Of a stretch of DNA of 64,000 nucleotides, positions 21,309-31,070 are shown piece by piece. This DNA comes from Pseudomonas sp. RC10 (GTDB taxonomy: Bacteria; Pseudomonadota; Gammaproteobacteria; Pseudomonadales; Pseudomonadaceae), in assembly GCF_038397775.1 (NCBI RefSeq), contig NZ_CP151650.1:4650001-4714000 (forward strand), given 5' to 3'. Position numbers and translations under genes: made by a program. Every line of letters begins with the position of its first letter. The first letter of the stretch is position 1. Below the pieces are notes generated by a model, which saw nothing but the letters and a program-made list of their open reading frames with translations, was not told the origin of the DNA and did no database searches.

Positions 21309-22160
21309 ATGAACAACTGGATCAGCGCCCTCGCCGAGTTGCAAACCCAGGGTGAAGCCTGCGTGCTGGTGACGATCATCGAGGAGCGTGGCTCAACGCC
21401 GCGCAACGCGGGGTCGAAGATGGTGGTCAGCGCCGAGCGGATCTACGACACCATTGGCGGCGGCCATCTGGAATACAAGGCCATTGAAATCGCCCGCGAG
21501 ATGCTCGCCAGCGGCAGCCAGCAAACCCGCCTCGAACGCTTCAGTCTCGGCGCGAGTCTGGGGCAGTGCTGCGGCGGCGTGAACGTGCTGCTGTTCGAAC
21601 CCATGGGCCAGCCCCAGGCGCAGATTGCCGTGTTTGGTGCTGGCCACGTCGGCCGTGCGTTGGTCCCGCTGTTGGCCAGCCTGCCCTGCCGCGTGCGCTG
21701 GATCGATTCGCGGGAGGCGGAATTCCCGGCGCACCTGCCTGAAGGCGTGAGCAAAATCGTCAACGAAGAAGTCGTCGACGAAGTGGATCATCTGCCCGCT
21801 AGCAGTTATTGCGTCGTCATGACCCACAATCATCAGCTCGATCTGGAACTGACCGCCGCCATTCTTAAGCGCGGCGACTTCACCTGGTTCGGGCTGATCG
21901 GCTCGAAGACCAAACGCGCCAAATTCGAACACCGCCTGCGTGATCGCGGCTTCGATCCCGCGCTGGTGCAACGCATGCGCTGCCCGATGGGGCTGTCCGA
22001 AGTGAAAGGCAAGCTGCCGATGGAGATTGCCGTCTCGGTCGCCGCCGAGGTGATCGCGACCTACAACCTGCATTTCGGCACAGAGAGCGGCGAGCATGGC
22101 TCGACCTCAGAACCCATCGCCAAACTGATGCCGGTCTCTCGCCGCGCCCAGGCTCAATGA
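21309..22160 (+). CDS. xdhC: Xanthine dehydrogenase accessory protein XdhC
   Basis: A 283-aa factor that binds molybdopterin, promotes its sulfuration and inserts it into XdhB. ATG 21309 is preceded by a GGAG ribosome-binding site. N-terminal motif EERGSTPRNAGSKMVV and CCGGGVNVLLFEP are followed by a Rossmann-type FGAGHVGRALVPLLASL segment (near residue 110), as in the XdhC/CoxI family. It sits between xdhB and guaD in the same direction. Confidence 0.95.
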   Translation: MNNWISALAELQTQGEACVLVTIIEERGSTPRNAGSKMVVSAERIYDTIGGGHLEYKAIEIAREMLASGSQQTRLERFSLGASLGQCCGGVNVLLFEPMGQPQAQIAVFGAGHVGRALVPLLASLPCRVRWIDSREAEFPAHLPEGVSKIVNEEVVDEVDHLPASSYCVVMTHNHQLDLELTAAILKRGDFTWFGLIGSKTKRAKFEHRLRDRGFDPALVQRMRCPMGLSEVKGKLPMEIAVSVAAEVIATYNLHFGTESGEHGSTSEPIAKLMPVSRRAQAQ

Positions 22161-22185
22161 ATTTTTAGAAGAACGAATCGTAAAC

Positions 22186-23490
22186 ATGACTATTGAAAAG
22201 AAAGCCTACCGTGCCGCCATCGTCCACAGCATCGCCGACCCTGCCGAGGTGGTGGCCGAAGCGTCCTACGAGTATTTCGAAGACGGCCTGATGGTGGTGG
22301 AGAACGGCAAGATTTCCGCCGTCGGCCATGCCCGGGATTTGCTGGGCAGCCTTGGCAGCGACGTTGAAGTGGTGACCTACACCGACGCGCTGATCACCGC
22401 CGGTTTCATCGACACTCACATCCATTTACCGCAGACCGGCATGGTCGGTTCCTACGGCGAGCAGTTGCTGGACTGGCTCAATACCTACGTGTTTCCCTGC
22501 GAGAAGCAGTTCGCTGACCCTGTCCACGCGGCGGAAGTGTCCGACATCTTCATCAAGGAATTGCTGAGTAACGGCACCACGACGGCGCTGGTGTTCGGCA
22601 GCCGTCACAAAGAGTCGGTGGAAGCGTTCTTCACGGCAGCCGAAAAGCTCAACCTGCGGATGATCGCGGGCAAGGTGATGATGGACCGCAACGCCCCGGA
22701 TTATCTGGTGGACACCGCCGAATCCAGCTACGTCGACAGCAAGGCGTTGATCGAGCGCTGGCATGGCAAGGGCCGTCTGCATTACGCGGTCACGCCCCGC
22801 TTCGCACCGACCAGCACGCCCGAGCAGCTTGCCCTCGCTGGCCAGTTGTTGACCGAGTATCCCGACCTCTACATGCAGACCCACATCAGCGAAAACCTGA
22901 AGGAAGTCGAATGGGTCAAGGCGCTGTTCCCGGAGCGCAAGAATTACCTGGACGTGTACGACCACTTCAAGCTGCTGGGTGAGCGCTCGGTGTTTGCCCA
23001 CGGGGTGCACCTTTGCGACGAGGAATGTCAGCGGCTGTCGGAGACCGGGTCAGCCATTGCCTTCTGCCCGACGTCTAACTTCTTCCTGGGCAGTGGGCTG
23101 TTTAACCTGCCGATGGCGGAAAAGCACAAGGTCAATGTGGGACTGGGGACGGACGTGGGCGGCGGCACCAGCTTCTCGCTGCTGCAAACGCTGAACGAGG
23201 CCTACAAGGTCATGCAGTTGCAGGGCGCCAAGCTGAGCCCGTTCAAATCGCTGTACCTGGCGACCCTGGGGGGTGCGCGGGCGCTGCGTCTGGAAGACAA
23301 GATCGGCAACCTGCACGCCGGAACTGAGGCGGACTTCGTGGTGCTGGACTTCAACGCCACCCCGCTGCTGTCCTACCGCATGAAACAGGCGAAGAGCATC
23401 GAAGAACAGCTGTTCGTGCTGATGACGCTGGGGGACGACCGGACGGTGAGCGAGACGTATTCGGCGGGGGTGTTGGTGCATAAGCGCTGA
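22186..23490 (+). CDS. guaD: Guanine deaminase
   Basis: A 434-aa amidohydrolase that converts guanine to xanthine and ammonia, feeding XdhAB. Metal ligands are visible in DTHIHLPQTGM, THISENLKEVEW, FAHGVHLCDEE and LGTDVGGGTS. The length and order fit the long GuaD type. It begins 25 bases after xdhC, so it is in the same operon. Confidence 0.95.
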   Translation: MTIEKKAYRAAIVHSIADPAEVVAEASYEYFEDGLMVVENGKISAVGHARDLLGSLGSDVEVVTYTDALITAGFIDTHIHLPQTGMVGSYGEQLLDWLNTYVFPCEKQFADPVHAAEVSDIFIKELLSNGTTTALVFGSRHKESVEAFFTAAEKLNLRMIAGKVMMDRNAPDYLVDTAESSYVDSKALIERWHGKGRLHYAVTPRFAPTSTPEQLALAGQLLTEYPDLYMQTHISENLKEVEWVKALFPERKNYLDVYDHFKLLGERSVFAHGVHLCDEECQRLSETGSAIAFCPTSNFFLGSGLFNLPMAEKHKVNVGLGTDVGGGTSFSLLQTLNEAYKVMQLQGAKLSPFKSLYLATLGGARALRLEDKIGNLHAGTEADFVVLDFNATPLLSYRMKQAKSIEEQLFVLMTLGDDRTVSETYSAGVLVHKR

Positions 23491-23524
23491 GGTCAGCACC
23501 CAATTTTGAAATTGGACAAGAGCC

Positions 23525-23620
23525 CCTGTGGGAGCGAATTCATTCGCGATGCGGCGGCCGTACACCCAACAGAGATGCATCGCCCAAGACACCGATTCGC
23601 GAATGAATTCGCTCCCACAG
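23525..23620. repeat. REPIN (CTGTGGGAGCGAATTCATTCGCGA type)
   Basis: An inverted pair with a spacer of about 50 bases lies between convergent guaD and gntR. The same family recurs at 26182, 53786 and in the array near 61.5 kb. Confidence 0.9.
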
Positions 23621-23680
23621 ATTAAATCTGCGTCCGCCGCAAATCCGCTTGGCTAAAAAACATGCGGCGGGTTTGCGCAA

Positions 23681-24445
23681 TCAAACCGCCGTGCTGCGCC
23701 CCGGCTTTTTCTTCGGCAGCATCAGGTGCGAGAACACTGCGTGCAGGTCGTCGGAGGCGCTTTCTTCGTCGAGGTTGAGCTTGCTGTCGATGTGGTCCAT
23801 GTGGTGCATCATCAGGCTCACCGCCAGCGTCGCGTCGCGGGCTTCGATGGCGTCGATCAACTGGGTGTGCTCATCGTAGGAACAGTGCGAGCGGTTGCCG
23901 CTTTCGTACTGAGCAATGATGAGTGAGGTCTGCGACACCAGGCTGCGCTGGAAGCTGATCAGCGGCGCATTCTTGGCTGCTTCGGCCAACTTCAAATGGA
24001 ACTCGCCCGACAGGCGAATCCCCGCTCCACGATCCCCTCTGGAAAAACTGTCGCGCTCGTCGCTGACCATCTTGCGCAGTTCGTTCAACTGCTCCGGCGT
24101 CGCGTGTTCGACCGCCAATTCAGTGATCGCCTTCTCGACCATGCGCCGTGCGAAAAACACTTGTCGCGCTTCGTCCACGCTCGGGCTGGCAACCACCGCG
24201 CCGCGATTCGGGCGCAACAACACCACGCCTTCGTGGGCCAGACGCGACAAAGCGCGACGAATGATGGTGCGGCTGACCCCGAAAATCTCACCCAAGGCTT
24301 CTTCGGAAAGCTTGGTGCCGGGCGCCAACCGTTGTTCGAGGATGGCCTCGAAAATGTGCGCGTAGACGATGTCGTCCTGGGTGCCGCTGCGGCCCGCCTT
24401 GGCGGTGCGCGGCTGTTTCTTGAGGGGTTGCAACTGATCGTTCAT
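23681..24445 (-). CDS. GntR-family (FCD) regulator, probable purine catabolism regulator
   Basis: A 254-aa regulator; ATG 24445 starts MNDQLQPLKK. The winged-helix recognition region is EALGEIFGVSRTIIRRALSR, and the C-terminal FCD domain has the GEFHLKLAE and HMDH histidines of the metal/ligand pocket. It is divergent from the AzgA-like permease, with two TTGTNNACAA-type sites in the gap. Similar sites lie before hiuH, puuE and the urea transporter, so it is the best candidate for the purine regulon regulator. The ligand (urate, HIU or allantoin) cannot be read from sequence. Confidence 0.88.
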   Translation of the reverse strand: MNDQLQPLKKQPRTAKAGRSGTQDDIVYAHIFEAILEQRLAPGTKLSEEALGEIFGVSRTIIRRALSRLAHEGVVLLRPNRGAVVASPSVDEARQVFFARRMVEKAITELAVEHATPEQLNELRKMVSDERDSFSRGDRGAGIRLSGEFHLKLAEAAKNAPLISFQRSLVSQTSLIIAQYESGNRSHCSYDEHTQLIDAIEARDATLAVSLMMHHMDHIDSKLNLDEESASDDLHAVFSHLMLPKKKPGRSTAV

Positions 24446-24549
24446 GGGCACTCGTGAGAACTGAATCCGGCATGTAAGCCGTGACCGTAACGGCGATGAC
24501 AAAAGCAATAGCAGATATCAGGGCAAAGTCACAGTAAAAGTAATGGCGC

Positions 24550-24561
24550 ATTGTACACAGT
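24550..24561. promoter_or_regulatory. Operator candidate upstream of gntR
   Basis: ATTGT-AC-ACAGT is a near-palindrome with the GT..AC core of FadR-type GntR operators, about 105 bases upstream of the gntR start; autoregulation would fit. Confidence 0.5.
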
Positions 24562-24652
24562 GCACAGCGGCTGAACAGATTTCTGCCGTTCGCTTCGTTA
24601 TGCACACAATCCCAAAAATCCCCACGACAAAATCGAAAACATTATTTGCATT

Positions 24653-24666
24653 TTTTGTATACAAAA
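24653..24666. promoter_or_regulatory. Operator candidate upstream of the permease
   Basis: TTTTGTATACAAAA is a perfect 14-base palindrome, about 120 bases upstream of the permease start. It is the strongest copy of a motif found before several purine-related genes. Confidence 0.6.
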
Positions 24667-24788
24667 GCATAATTCGCTCGTGCACGTTTCTGACCTTCCA
24701 GTCAACAAATCAGGCTGGCGGTCGATTCGCCCCACGGAGCAGTTACCGGCTCTGAAAAAAACAACAAAAACGTTTCGAGGGATTCACT

Positions 24789-26150
24789 GTGGAAAGTCGC
24801 AAAACCGAAGCCACGCCGCTGGAAGCCACTCAAGGAGACCTCAGGCCGACACGCTCGGGCCTGCTTGAACGCCTCTTCAAGCTCAGCCTGCACGGCACCA
24901 CCGTTCGGACCGAGCTGCTGGCGGGCCTGACGACCTTCATCACCATGGCGTACATCATCTTCGTCAACCCCAACATCATGGCCGACGCGGGCATCGATCA
25001 CGGCGCGGCGTTCGTGGCCACCTGCATCGCCGCCGCGCTGGGTTGCCTGCTCATGGGCCTGTACGCCAACTGGCCGGTGGGCCTGGCGCCGGGCATGGGG
25101 CTGAACGCGTTCTTCACCTACACCGTCGTCGGCACGATGGGCTACAGCTGGCAGACCGCGCTGGGTGCGGTGTTCATCTCGGGCGTGATCTTCATGATCC
25201 TCACCCTCTCCCGCGTCCGCGAATGGCTGCTCAACAGCATTCCGGTGAGCCTGCGGTTCGCGATGGGCGCGGGGGTCGGGCTGTTCCTCGGGCTGATCGG
25301 CCTGAAAACAGCGGGCATCGTGGTCGACAGCCCCGCGACGTTGATCAAGCTGGGTTCGCTGCGTGAACCCGGTCCGTTGCTGGCGGCGATCTGCTTTCTG
25401 ATGATTGCGGTGCTCAGCTATCACCGCGTGTTTGGCGCGATCCTGATCAGCATCATCACCGTAACCGCCGCCGGTTGGGGCCTGGGGCTGGTGCATTACA
25501 ACGGTATCTTCTCCACCCCGCCGAGCCTGGCGCCGACATGGATGGCGATGGACGTCGCAGGCGTGTTCAACGTCAGCATGATCAGCGTGGTGTTGGCTTT
25601 TCTGTTTGTGCACATGTTCGACACCGCGGGCACCTTGATGGGCGTCGCGCAACGGGCCGGGTTGGTGAATGACGATGGCCGCATCGAGAACCTGTCCCGC
25701 GCCCTCAAGGCTGACAGTGCATCGAGCGTGTTCGGCGCGATGGTCGGCGTGCCGCCTGTCACCAGTTATGTGGAAAGTGCTTCGGGCGTGGCGGCGGGTG
25801 GCCGCACCGGGCTGACGGCCGTGACCGTGGGCGTGCTGTTCGTCGCCGCGATGTTCTTCGCCCCATTGGCGGGGATGATCCCGGCGTACGCCACCGCAGG
25901 CGCGTTGATCTACGTGGCGATGCTGATGATGGGCGGCATGGCCCACATTGAATGGGACGAGGCCACCGACGCGATTCCGGCCATTGTCACGGCGATCATG
26001 ATGCCGCTGACCTTCTCGGTGGCCGACGGCATCGCACTGGGCTTCATCACCTACGTCGTGCTGAAGGCGTTTACCGGGCGCCATAAGGAGATTTCGGTGA
26101 GCCTGTGGGCGCTGTGCGCGATCTTCATTGCCAAGTTTGTGTTCCTGTAA
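24789..26150 (+). CDS. NCS2/AzgA-like guanine-hypoxanthine permease
   Basis: A 453-aa membrane protein starting with GTG 24789. Around 12 hydrophobic segments are visible, beginning at ELLAGLTTFITMAYIIFVNP, followed by the APGMGLNAFFTY motif of the AzgA branch and MVGVPPVTSYVESASGVAAG. The family imports adenine, guanine or hypoxanthine with cations. It lies beside guaD and gntR, so its job is probably guanine and hypoxanthine import. It follows the TTTTGTATACAAAA palindrome. Confidence 0.9.
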   Translation: MESRKTEATPLEATQGDLRPTRSGLLERLFKLSLHGTTVRTELLAGLTTFITMAYIIFVNPNIMADAGIDHGAAFVATCIAAALGCLLMGLYANWPVGLAPGMGLNAFFTYTVVGTMGYSWQTALGAVFISGVIFMILTLSRVREWLLNSIPVSLRFAMGAGVGLFLGLIGLKTAGIVVDSPATLIKLGSLREPGPLLAAICFLMIAVLSYHRVFGAILISIITVTAAGWGLGLVHYNGIFSTPPSLAPTWMAMDVAGVFNVSMISVVLAFLFVHMFDTAGTLMGVAQRAGLVNDDGRIENLSRALKADSASSVFGAMVGVPPVTSYVESASGVAAGGRTGLTAVTVGVLFVAAMFFAPLAGMIPAYATAGALIYVAMLMMGGMAHIEWDEATDAIPAIVTAIMMPLTFSVADGIALGFITYVVLKAFTGRHKEISVSLWALCAIFIAKFVFL

Positions 26151-26181
26151 AGAGGCCCGTATCTGCCTGATGCAACATCCC

Positions 26182-26274
26182 CTGTGGGAGCGAATTCATT
26201 CGCGAATGAGGCGGTACTGTCGACGTAGATTCGTCGCCTGCATCACCGCATCGCGAATGAATTCGCTCCCACAG
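26182..26274. repeat. REPIN (CTGTGGGAGCGAATTCATTCGCGA type)
   Basis: Inverted pair with a spacer of about 45 bases between the permease gene and the LysE-family gene. Confidence 0.9.
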
Positions 26275-26352
26275 GGAACGCTGTAGATCCGCACATGACG
26301 TCGCCCATTGGGTGGCGTTTTTGCTTTTCCGATTTCAACAAGGAGAAACCCC

Positions 26353-26979
26353 ATGACCCTGGAAACCTGGCTGCTGTTCAGCGGCGCCGCGCTGGTGGTG
26401 ATTTTGATCCCGGGGCCGCTGTCCCTGCTGATGATCGGCAACAGCCTGAACTATGGCGTGCTGCGTTCATACCCGGCGTTTTTCGGCGGGGTCTGCGCGT
26501 CGATCTGCCTGCTCAGCGCCTCAGCCCTTGGCCTGGGGGCGTTGTTGATGGCGTCGGAGCAATTGTTCAGCGCACTGAAGATCGTTGGCGGGCTGTACCT
26601 GTTCTACCTCGCCTGGCAAAGCTGGAAACAGTCCCGCCAACCCGCGACCGGCGCAGAGGTGCCAGCGGCCGTCAGCCATCCGGGCTTTGGGTCGCTGTTC
26701 TGGCGCGCCTTCGTGCTCGGCGGCAGCAACCCGAAAGACATCCTGTTCTTCGCCGCGTTTCTGCCGCAGTTCCTCAAGGCCGACCAGCCTTTCCTCGGTC
26801 AGTTGATCACCATGATCATCACGTGGACGCTGCTGGACCTGACCTGCAAGCTGTTCTACGGCTTCAGCGCCCAGGGTGCTGCGCGTTACCTGCGCACAGG
26901 TAAAGGGCAAACCTGGTTCAACCGCATCAGCGCCGGGCTATTCAGTGGCGCGGGCAGCGCTGCACTGCTCAGCCATTGA
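26353..26979 (+). CDS. LysE/RhtB-family amino-acid exporter
   Basis: A 208-aa inner-membrane exporter starting at ATG 26353 after AAGGAG. Six hydrophobic helices are visible, with the family motif IPGPLSLLMIGNSLNYG near residue 15 and GGSNPKDILFFAAFLPQFL mid-protein. The family exports amino acids or homoserine lactones. The substrate is unknown, and it has no evident tie to purine use. Confidence 0.9.
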   Translation: MTLETWLLFSGAALVVILIPGPLSLLMIGNSLNYGVLRSYPAFFGGVCASICLLSASALGLGALLMASEQLFSALKIVGGLYLFYLAWQSWKQSRQPATGAEVPAAVSHPGFGSLFWRAFVLGGSNPKDILFFAAFLPQFLKADQPFLGQLITMIITWTLLDLTCKLFYGFSAQGAARYLRTGKGQTWFNRISAGLFSGAGSAALLSH

Positions 26980-27021
26980 CGCCCTGCACGCTGTTGTCCT
27001 CTCAAGGCAGCGGCGTGTTCC

Positions 27022-28563
27022 TCACGGTTCGGCGACGCGCTGTATGAACACCTGCGGCGCCGGCTCCAGCGAGCTGCCGCTTCTGACACCCCCGATCAAT
27101 TTCACCAGACGCCCCTGATCCCGGGCTTCGAGCAAGGTATTCAACGCACCTTCTCCCGGTCGCGCCGCCGCCCACTCATCGATCCAGCGATTGGACAGGG
27201 GAACGGCGGCGTTTGGCGTCAGGGTCTGAAACTCCACTTGCGAAGCAGAGACGAAATGCGTGTTCAGCATGTAGAGGTGCTCCTGTCCGGTGCGTCGGAA
27301 CAACAGGATCGAACGCACCTGCAACACCGCTTCACCGTCGGAAACCATGCGGTAGCCTGCGTCGGTCATCAACGCCGACATGAACTCACGCATTGCCGTT
27401 TTTGCCGGTGCGCCGATGCGAGGGCCACTGGTGACCCTTTCCAGCAGGGTCACCAGCGGAGGTTTCGAGACCGCGAAATCCAGACGTTTGAAATCCTGAA
27501 TCGACGGGCCGTAACTGATCCACAGGCGGGGCATGGTGGTGCCGATTCCGGTGAGAGGTGCACCTTCAAGCATCAGCAGCGGATCATTCAACTGCGGTAA
27601 CGGCGCCAGCTGTCCCTTTTTCCAGGCGTTGAGGGTGGCCTTGGTGTTGATCAGGCGGGTGGCCGTCAGACCCGTGTGCGCCTGATCAGCGGCGTCGTAG
27701 ATTTTTTCTGCGAGAATCCGGCACGTGGCCGGGCTCAGTCCAGGCCTTGCCTCCTCCACCAGATGCTGAATCTTCAACCTGAACAACGGACCGTGCACGG
27801 TCCAGCGCCCATCCTTGAAAGACGCCATCGCCGGTTGATTCAGGCGGTCCCGGCGTATGGTTTCGTTGAGGCCGGAAAAACTGTCCTCAAGGGTCGTCGG
27901 ACTTTTCAGGAACACGATCGAAGGATTCTGGCTCGCCCCGCTCGGCAGGATGTCGAATCGCTGATCGTCGATCTGCACGAAGTTGCTGCCCGGTTGATCT
28001 TTGAGCCGGAAGATCGGTGGAAACACCTCGATCTGTTGCAGCCTGCCGGCGTCATCCAGAGGGCGACCCCAACGCTTCCAGCGGTCGACGCCGTCCAGTG
28101 CATCGAGTAACGCCGAAGACCCTGGTTGAGGTGGACGCGTCTGCTGGCCTTCTGCTGTGGGCGGCTCCTTGCGTTTACTGCCGCTGGTGCCAGGTTGTGG
28201 CTCGGCGTGCGGCGGCCGACGATAGGCCTCGGCCCATTCAGGAACCGCCTTGTGTTTCTGGTAGTGCACGGCGATGTCCAGCTCCAGCCTGCGCTGACGA
28301 TCAGCCGGAAACTCGAACTCATCAAGCAACTGCCGTGCGTGTCGGTTCTTGAACGCAGGGTCGCCGTGGGCCTGGGCGATCAGGGTTTCGGCAATGGTCG
28401 AGCGCATGCCGCCCCTGAGCCCGACATCCGAGTGGTACACCCAGGCGCCATTGTGAAACCGCACCGGGGGTTCGAAGCCATGAACGGCGGTCTTCTTCAA
28501 GCGCAGCGTTTGCTCCCCGCGCGTCGGTAGACCTCGTACGCCTGCCCTTCGCGCTCGATCCAC
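27022..28563 (-). pseudogene. C-terminal part of frameshifted dermonecrotic-like toxin
   Basis: An open frame of 513 codons continuing the DUF6543-like protein encoded upstream (28497-30149). The first codons (to the GEQTLRLKK region) are read in the wrong frame, and the GTG near 28563 is probably not a real start. The last sensible residue of the upstream frame lies at about 28520, so the break is at the GCGGGGAGC run near 28512-28520. The protein is soluble, with a Pro-rich linker and a C-terminal domain of unknown type. No catalytic motif is recognised. It could be a sequencing error, a pseudogene, or a programmed -1 shift. Confidence 0.6.
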
Positions 28564-30149
28564 AGTTGACCGTCCTTGAGCCGCGTGCCGAGATCGCGAC
28601 CGGATTGCGGCACCGCATCATTCAGTGACTTGGGCACTGCATAGCCCTCGAACGGCGTCAGCACGTGCTCGCGCAGCCCGGACGTCGCAGTCTTCAGCCT
28701 CGCGCTGCGCCGCGCCATCCGTCCCAGCACAAACACGCTGGCGGCACCGGGAATCACCGACATCGCCACGTCGAGCACACTCATCGCCGTGCTACCCAAC
28801 GCCAGCAGGCCGTCGTCCAGGCGCCCCTCCCTGAAGGCTTTCATGGCGTCGTGGCCATCCAGCCAGCCATCCTGCACGCTGACCAGGGTGCCGATGCCGG
28901 GAAGCAGACCCAACAGGGCTTTCAGGTACCCCACATACCTCTCGCCTTGCTGCCGGTTCTGCTCGGTCTGGATGTCGAAGCGGGTGCGCGCGCGGCTCTG
29001 GATCGCCTGCTGAAGCATCCAGGCGCGGGTGTCGAGCTGCTGGGCGGCGAGTTGCAGGTCGAGCGCGGGAACGAAACGCAGAAAACCTTCGAACCCGCGA
29101 GCCAGTGACTGGTTGATGTAGCTGACGTGACAGGCCGCCCCCTGAGCGTCCAGCGTGCGCTGTGCGAGGTAACCCGTCAGCGCGGGCTTGCTGATCAGGT
29201 GCTGGATCAAGCGGGATCGGGCGGTTTCAGGATCGGACGCCTCGACAGTCAGGACGTCGTCGGGCGCGTCGGGCAGGTAGATCACGGTGTGGTTGGAGAC
29301 TTTGCTGCGAATTGCACACAGTCCGCTCAACGTGTGGCTGTCCTGCTCGCCACTCACCGAGGTGCCCGGCTTGAACTGCAGCCAGTTCATCTCGATGCCA
29401 GCGGCGTCGCTTTCGGCCTGAGAGCGAGACTGGGCTGCCAGTTGCAGCAACAGACCACCCTCTTCGCTCAGGCGTCGACGATTGAGTTCGCAGAACGCCT
29501 CCAGCTCGATCTTGCGCTGATAGGGTTCCAGCAGGCGCTCGGCGTCGAGCTGTTGTTGCACCGTGGACGCAGGTGCCAGCTGGAACACTTTTTTAAGCAA
29601 ATTACGGTAGTGCAGCGCAACGTCCAGCTGCGGAATGACCGCGTGCAGCCAAGTGCCCGACAGGTTCGACGTGCCATGGATCGCGGCGAAATCGAAACGC
29701 CGCGCCATCTGCGCGTCACCCGCTGCAAAATTGCGCTCGGCCAGGGCCGCCAACGTCAGGCGCTCACGCTCCCGACTGGCGACCCACGGTGCAAAATAAT
29801 TCGTCACCCGCCCGTATTGAGGGTCGATTCGGTAGTCGCGCCAGACCCGTTTCGGCAGCTCGACAGTGATGAGATCAGGATCGAGATCGATGCCCAGATC
29901 ATCCTTGATCCTGGCCTTGATGCGCGCTCGAACGAAATCTTCGAACGAAGGCAGCACGTGATCCAGATGGTTTTCAAGTGCCTGGGCGCTGGCGTGGTAC
30001 TCGGTGAGCCGCTGGGCATATTCATCGCGAACAGGCTGCTCGACGGTGCTCAGCCAGCCGGGCATCGCAATGCTGAGTGACTGCAAGGGTTGATCGTGGG
30101 GTTCGTCTGCGGTCAGCAGGTCGACGGGCTGTAAAACGGTACCGGTCAT
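28497..30149 (-). pseudogene. DUF6543/dermonecrotic-toxin-like protein, N-terminal part
   Basis: Starts at ATG 30149 (MTGTVLQPVDLL) and runs about 550 codons. The N-terminal segment (about residues 60-210, with DFVRARIKARIKDDLGIDLDP) resembles the DUF6543 dermonecrotic-toxin-like domain of Pseudomonas effectors, followed by helices and a Gly-rich membrane-like stretch near 470-510. It ends at a premature stop after EVYRRAGSKRCA. The GEQTLRLKK continuation lies in the -1 frame, so the full protein would be about 1050 residues. Effector function is inferred from family resemblance only. Confidence 0.65.
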
Positions 30150-30226
30150 GGCGGGCTCCAGGTGTATGAGATGCACTGGAGTGTTCACAGGTTGCAACCG
30201 GCCCTGCGGTACATATTCATCGGGCG

Positions 30227-30253
30227 AAAAAAAGCCCGCAGTGTGGGGCGGGC
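30227..30253 (-). terminator. Rho-independent terminator after hiuH
   Basis: On the minus strand GCCCGC, an 8-base loop, GCGGGC and seven T residues follow the hiuH gene. It separates hiuH from the toxin-like gene. Confidence 0.8.
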
Positions 30254-30303
30254 AAGAGGTACAGGGGCATAGCGATGTCACAGGTTGTTCGGTTACGTGA
30301 TGC

Positions 30304-30657
30304 CTAGCTGCCGCGATACGTGGAATAGCTGTACGGCGAAATCAGCAGCGGAACGTGGTAGTGATCCTGCCCGGCGTCGATGCCGAACCGCAGCACTACG
30401 ACGTCGAGAAAGGCCTGATCACCCAGTTTCACGCCCTTGGCCCGGTAGTAATCGCCAGCGCTGAATTGCAGCTGGTAGACACCCGAACGGTAATCCTCGT
30501 CCTGTAACAAGGGGGCGTCGCAGCGGCCGTCACTGTTGGTCACGGCTTCGGCAATCTTTTCCAGCTGCTCGCCATCGACCCGGTACAGGGCAATGCGGAT
30601 GTTGCTGCCGGGGCAGCCGTGTGCGGCGTCCAGCACGTGTGTGGTCAGTCGTCCCAT
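30304..30657 (-). CDS. hiuH: 5-hydroxyisourate hydrolase (transthyretin-like)
   Basis: A 117-aa enzyme (PucM/HiuH type) hydrolysing 5-hydroxyisourate to OHCU. ATG 30657 begins MGRLTTHVLDAAHGCPG, which carries the N-terminal catalytic His of the family, and the C terminus ends YSTYRGS, the diagnostic tail. It is divergent from puuE and has an ATTGTACACAAT palindrome about 120 bases upstream. Confidence 0.96.
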   Translation of the reverse strand: MGRLTTHVLDAAHGCPGSNIRIALYRVDGEQLEKIAEAVTNSDGRCDAPLLQDEDYRSGVYQLQFSAGDYYRAKGVKLGDQAFLDVVVLRFGIDAGQDHYHVPLLISPYSYSTYRGS

Positions 30658-30775
30658 GGCGCGTCGGTGCCTCGCTTGGAGATTGAGTGGAATCGCACCG
30701 TTCCAGTGCCGCTTTTGAGAGCGGAGCACGGTTGAACAGCGCGAGCGATGTCGAATTAAGACATTTTCAAAAGAA

Positions 30776-30787
30776 ATTGTACACAAT
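30776..30787. promoter_or_regulatory. Operator candidate upstream of hiuH
   Basis: ATTGT-AC-ACAAT: two perfect 5-base arms around a 2-base centre, with the same core as the other sites near purine genes. Confidence 0.6.
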
Positions 30788-30960
30788 AAAAATCACTTTT
30801 TATGCGGCTCATTGCCAGTCACGCCTGTAAGCCCCGAAACGCCGAATGGCGAGGCCCCTGTTGAAGTTTTTCGGCGGATTCTGACCACTCAGGCAAGTTT
30901 CTTGCAACGTCATCTGTCATGAGAAAAGCGAGAAAACAGGCTTACAAATCACAATTAAAC

Positions 30961-30970
30961 TTGTATACAA
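30961..30970. promoter_or_regulatory. Operator candidate upstream of puuE
   Basis: TTGTATACAA is a perfect 10-base palindrome about 100 bases before the puuE GTG start. Confidence 0.6.
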
Positions 30971-31070
30971 TCGTCCCATCGCCGCGACGGTCGACGGATC
31001 ACGATCACACCTCAGTGCAGATCGATCCCCCTCCACCGTCACAGACAACACGTAGATAAGGAAGATTGCA

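Larger units (their letters stand above)
24446..24788. other. Divergent gntR/permease intergenic region
   Basis: This 343-base AT-rich gap carries two palindromic operator candidates (24550 and 24653). A third, weaker ATGCACACAAT match lies near 24600. No gene is seen. Confidence 0.6.
30658..31070. other. hiuH-puuE divergent control region
   Basis: A 413-base region with two TTGTNNACAA palindromes (30776 and 30961), one near each gene, and no gene of its own. Confidence 0.6.

Noticed and set aside
24702..26084. 460-codon frame opposite the AzgA-like permease
   Set aside because: Composition is His/Arg/Gln-rich with no domain; a shadow of the permease.
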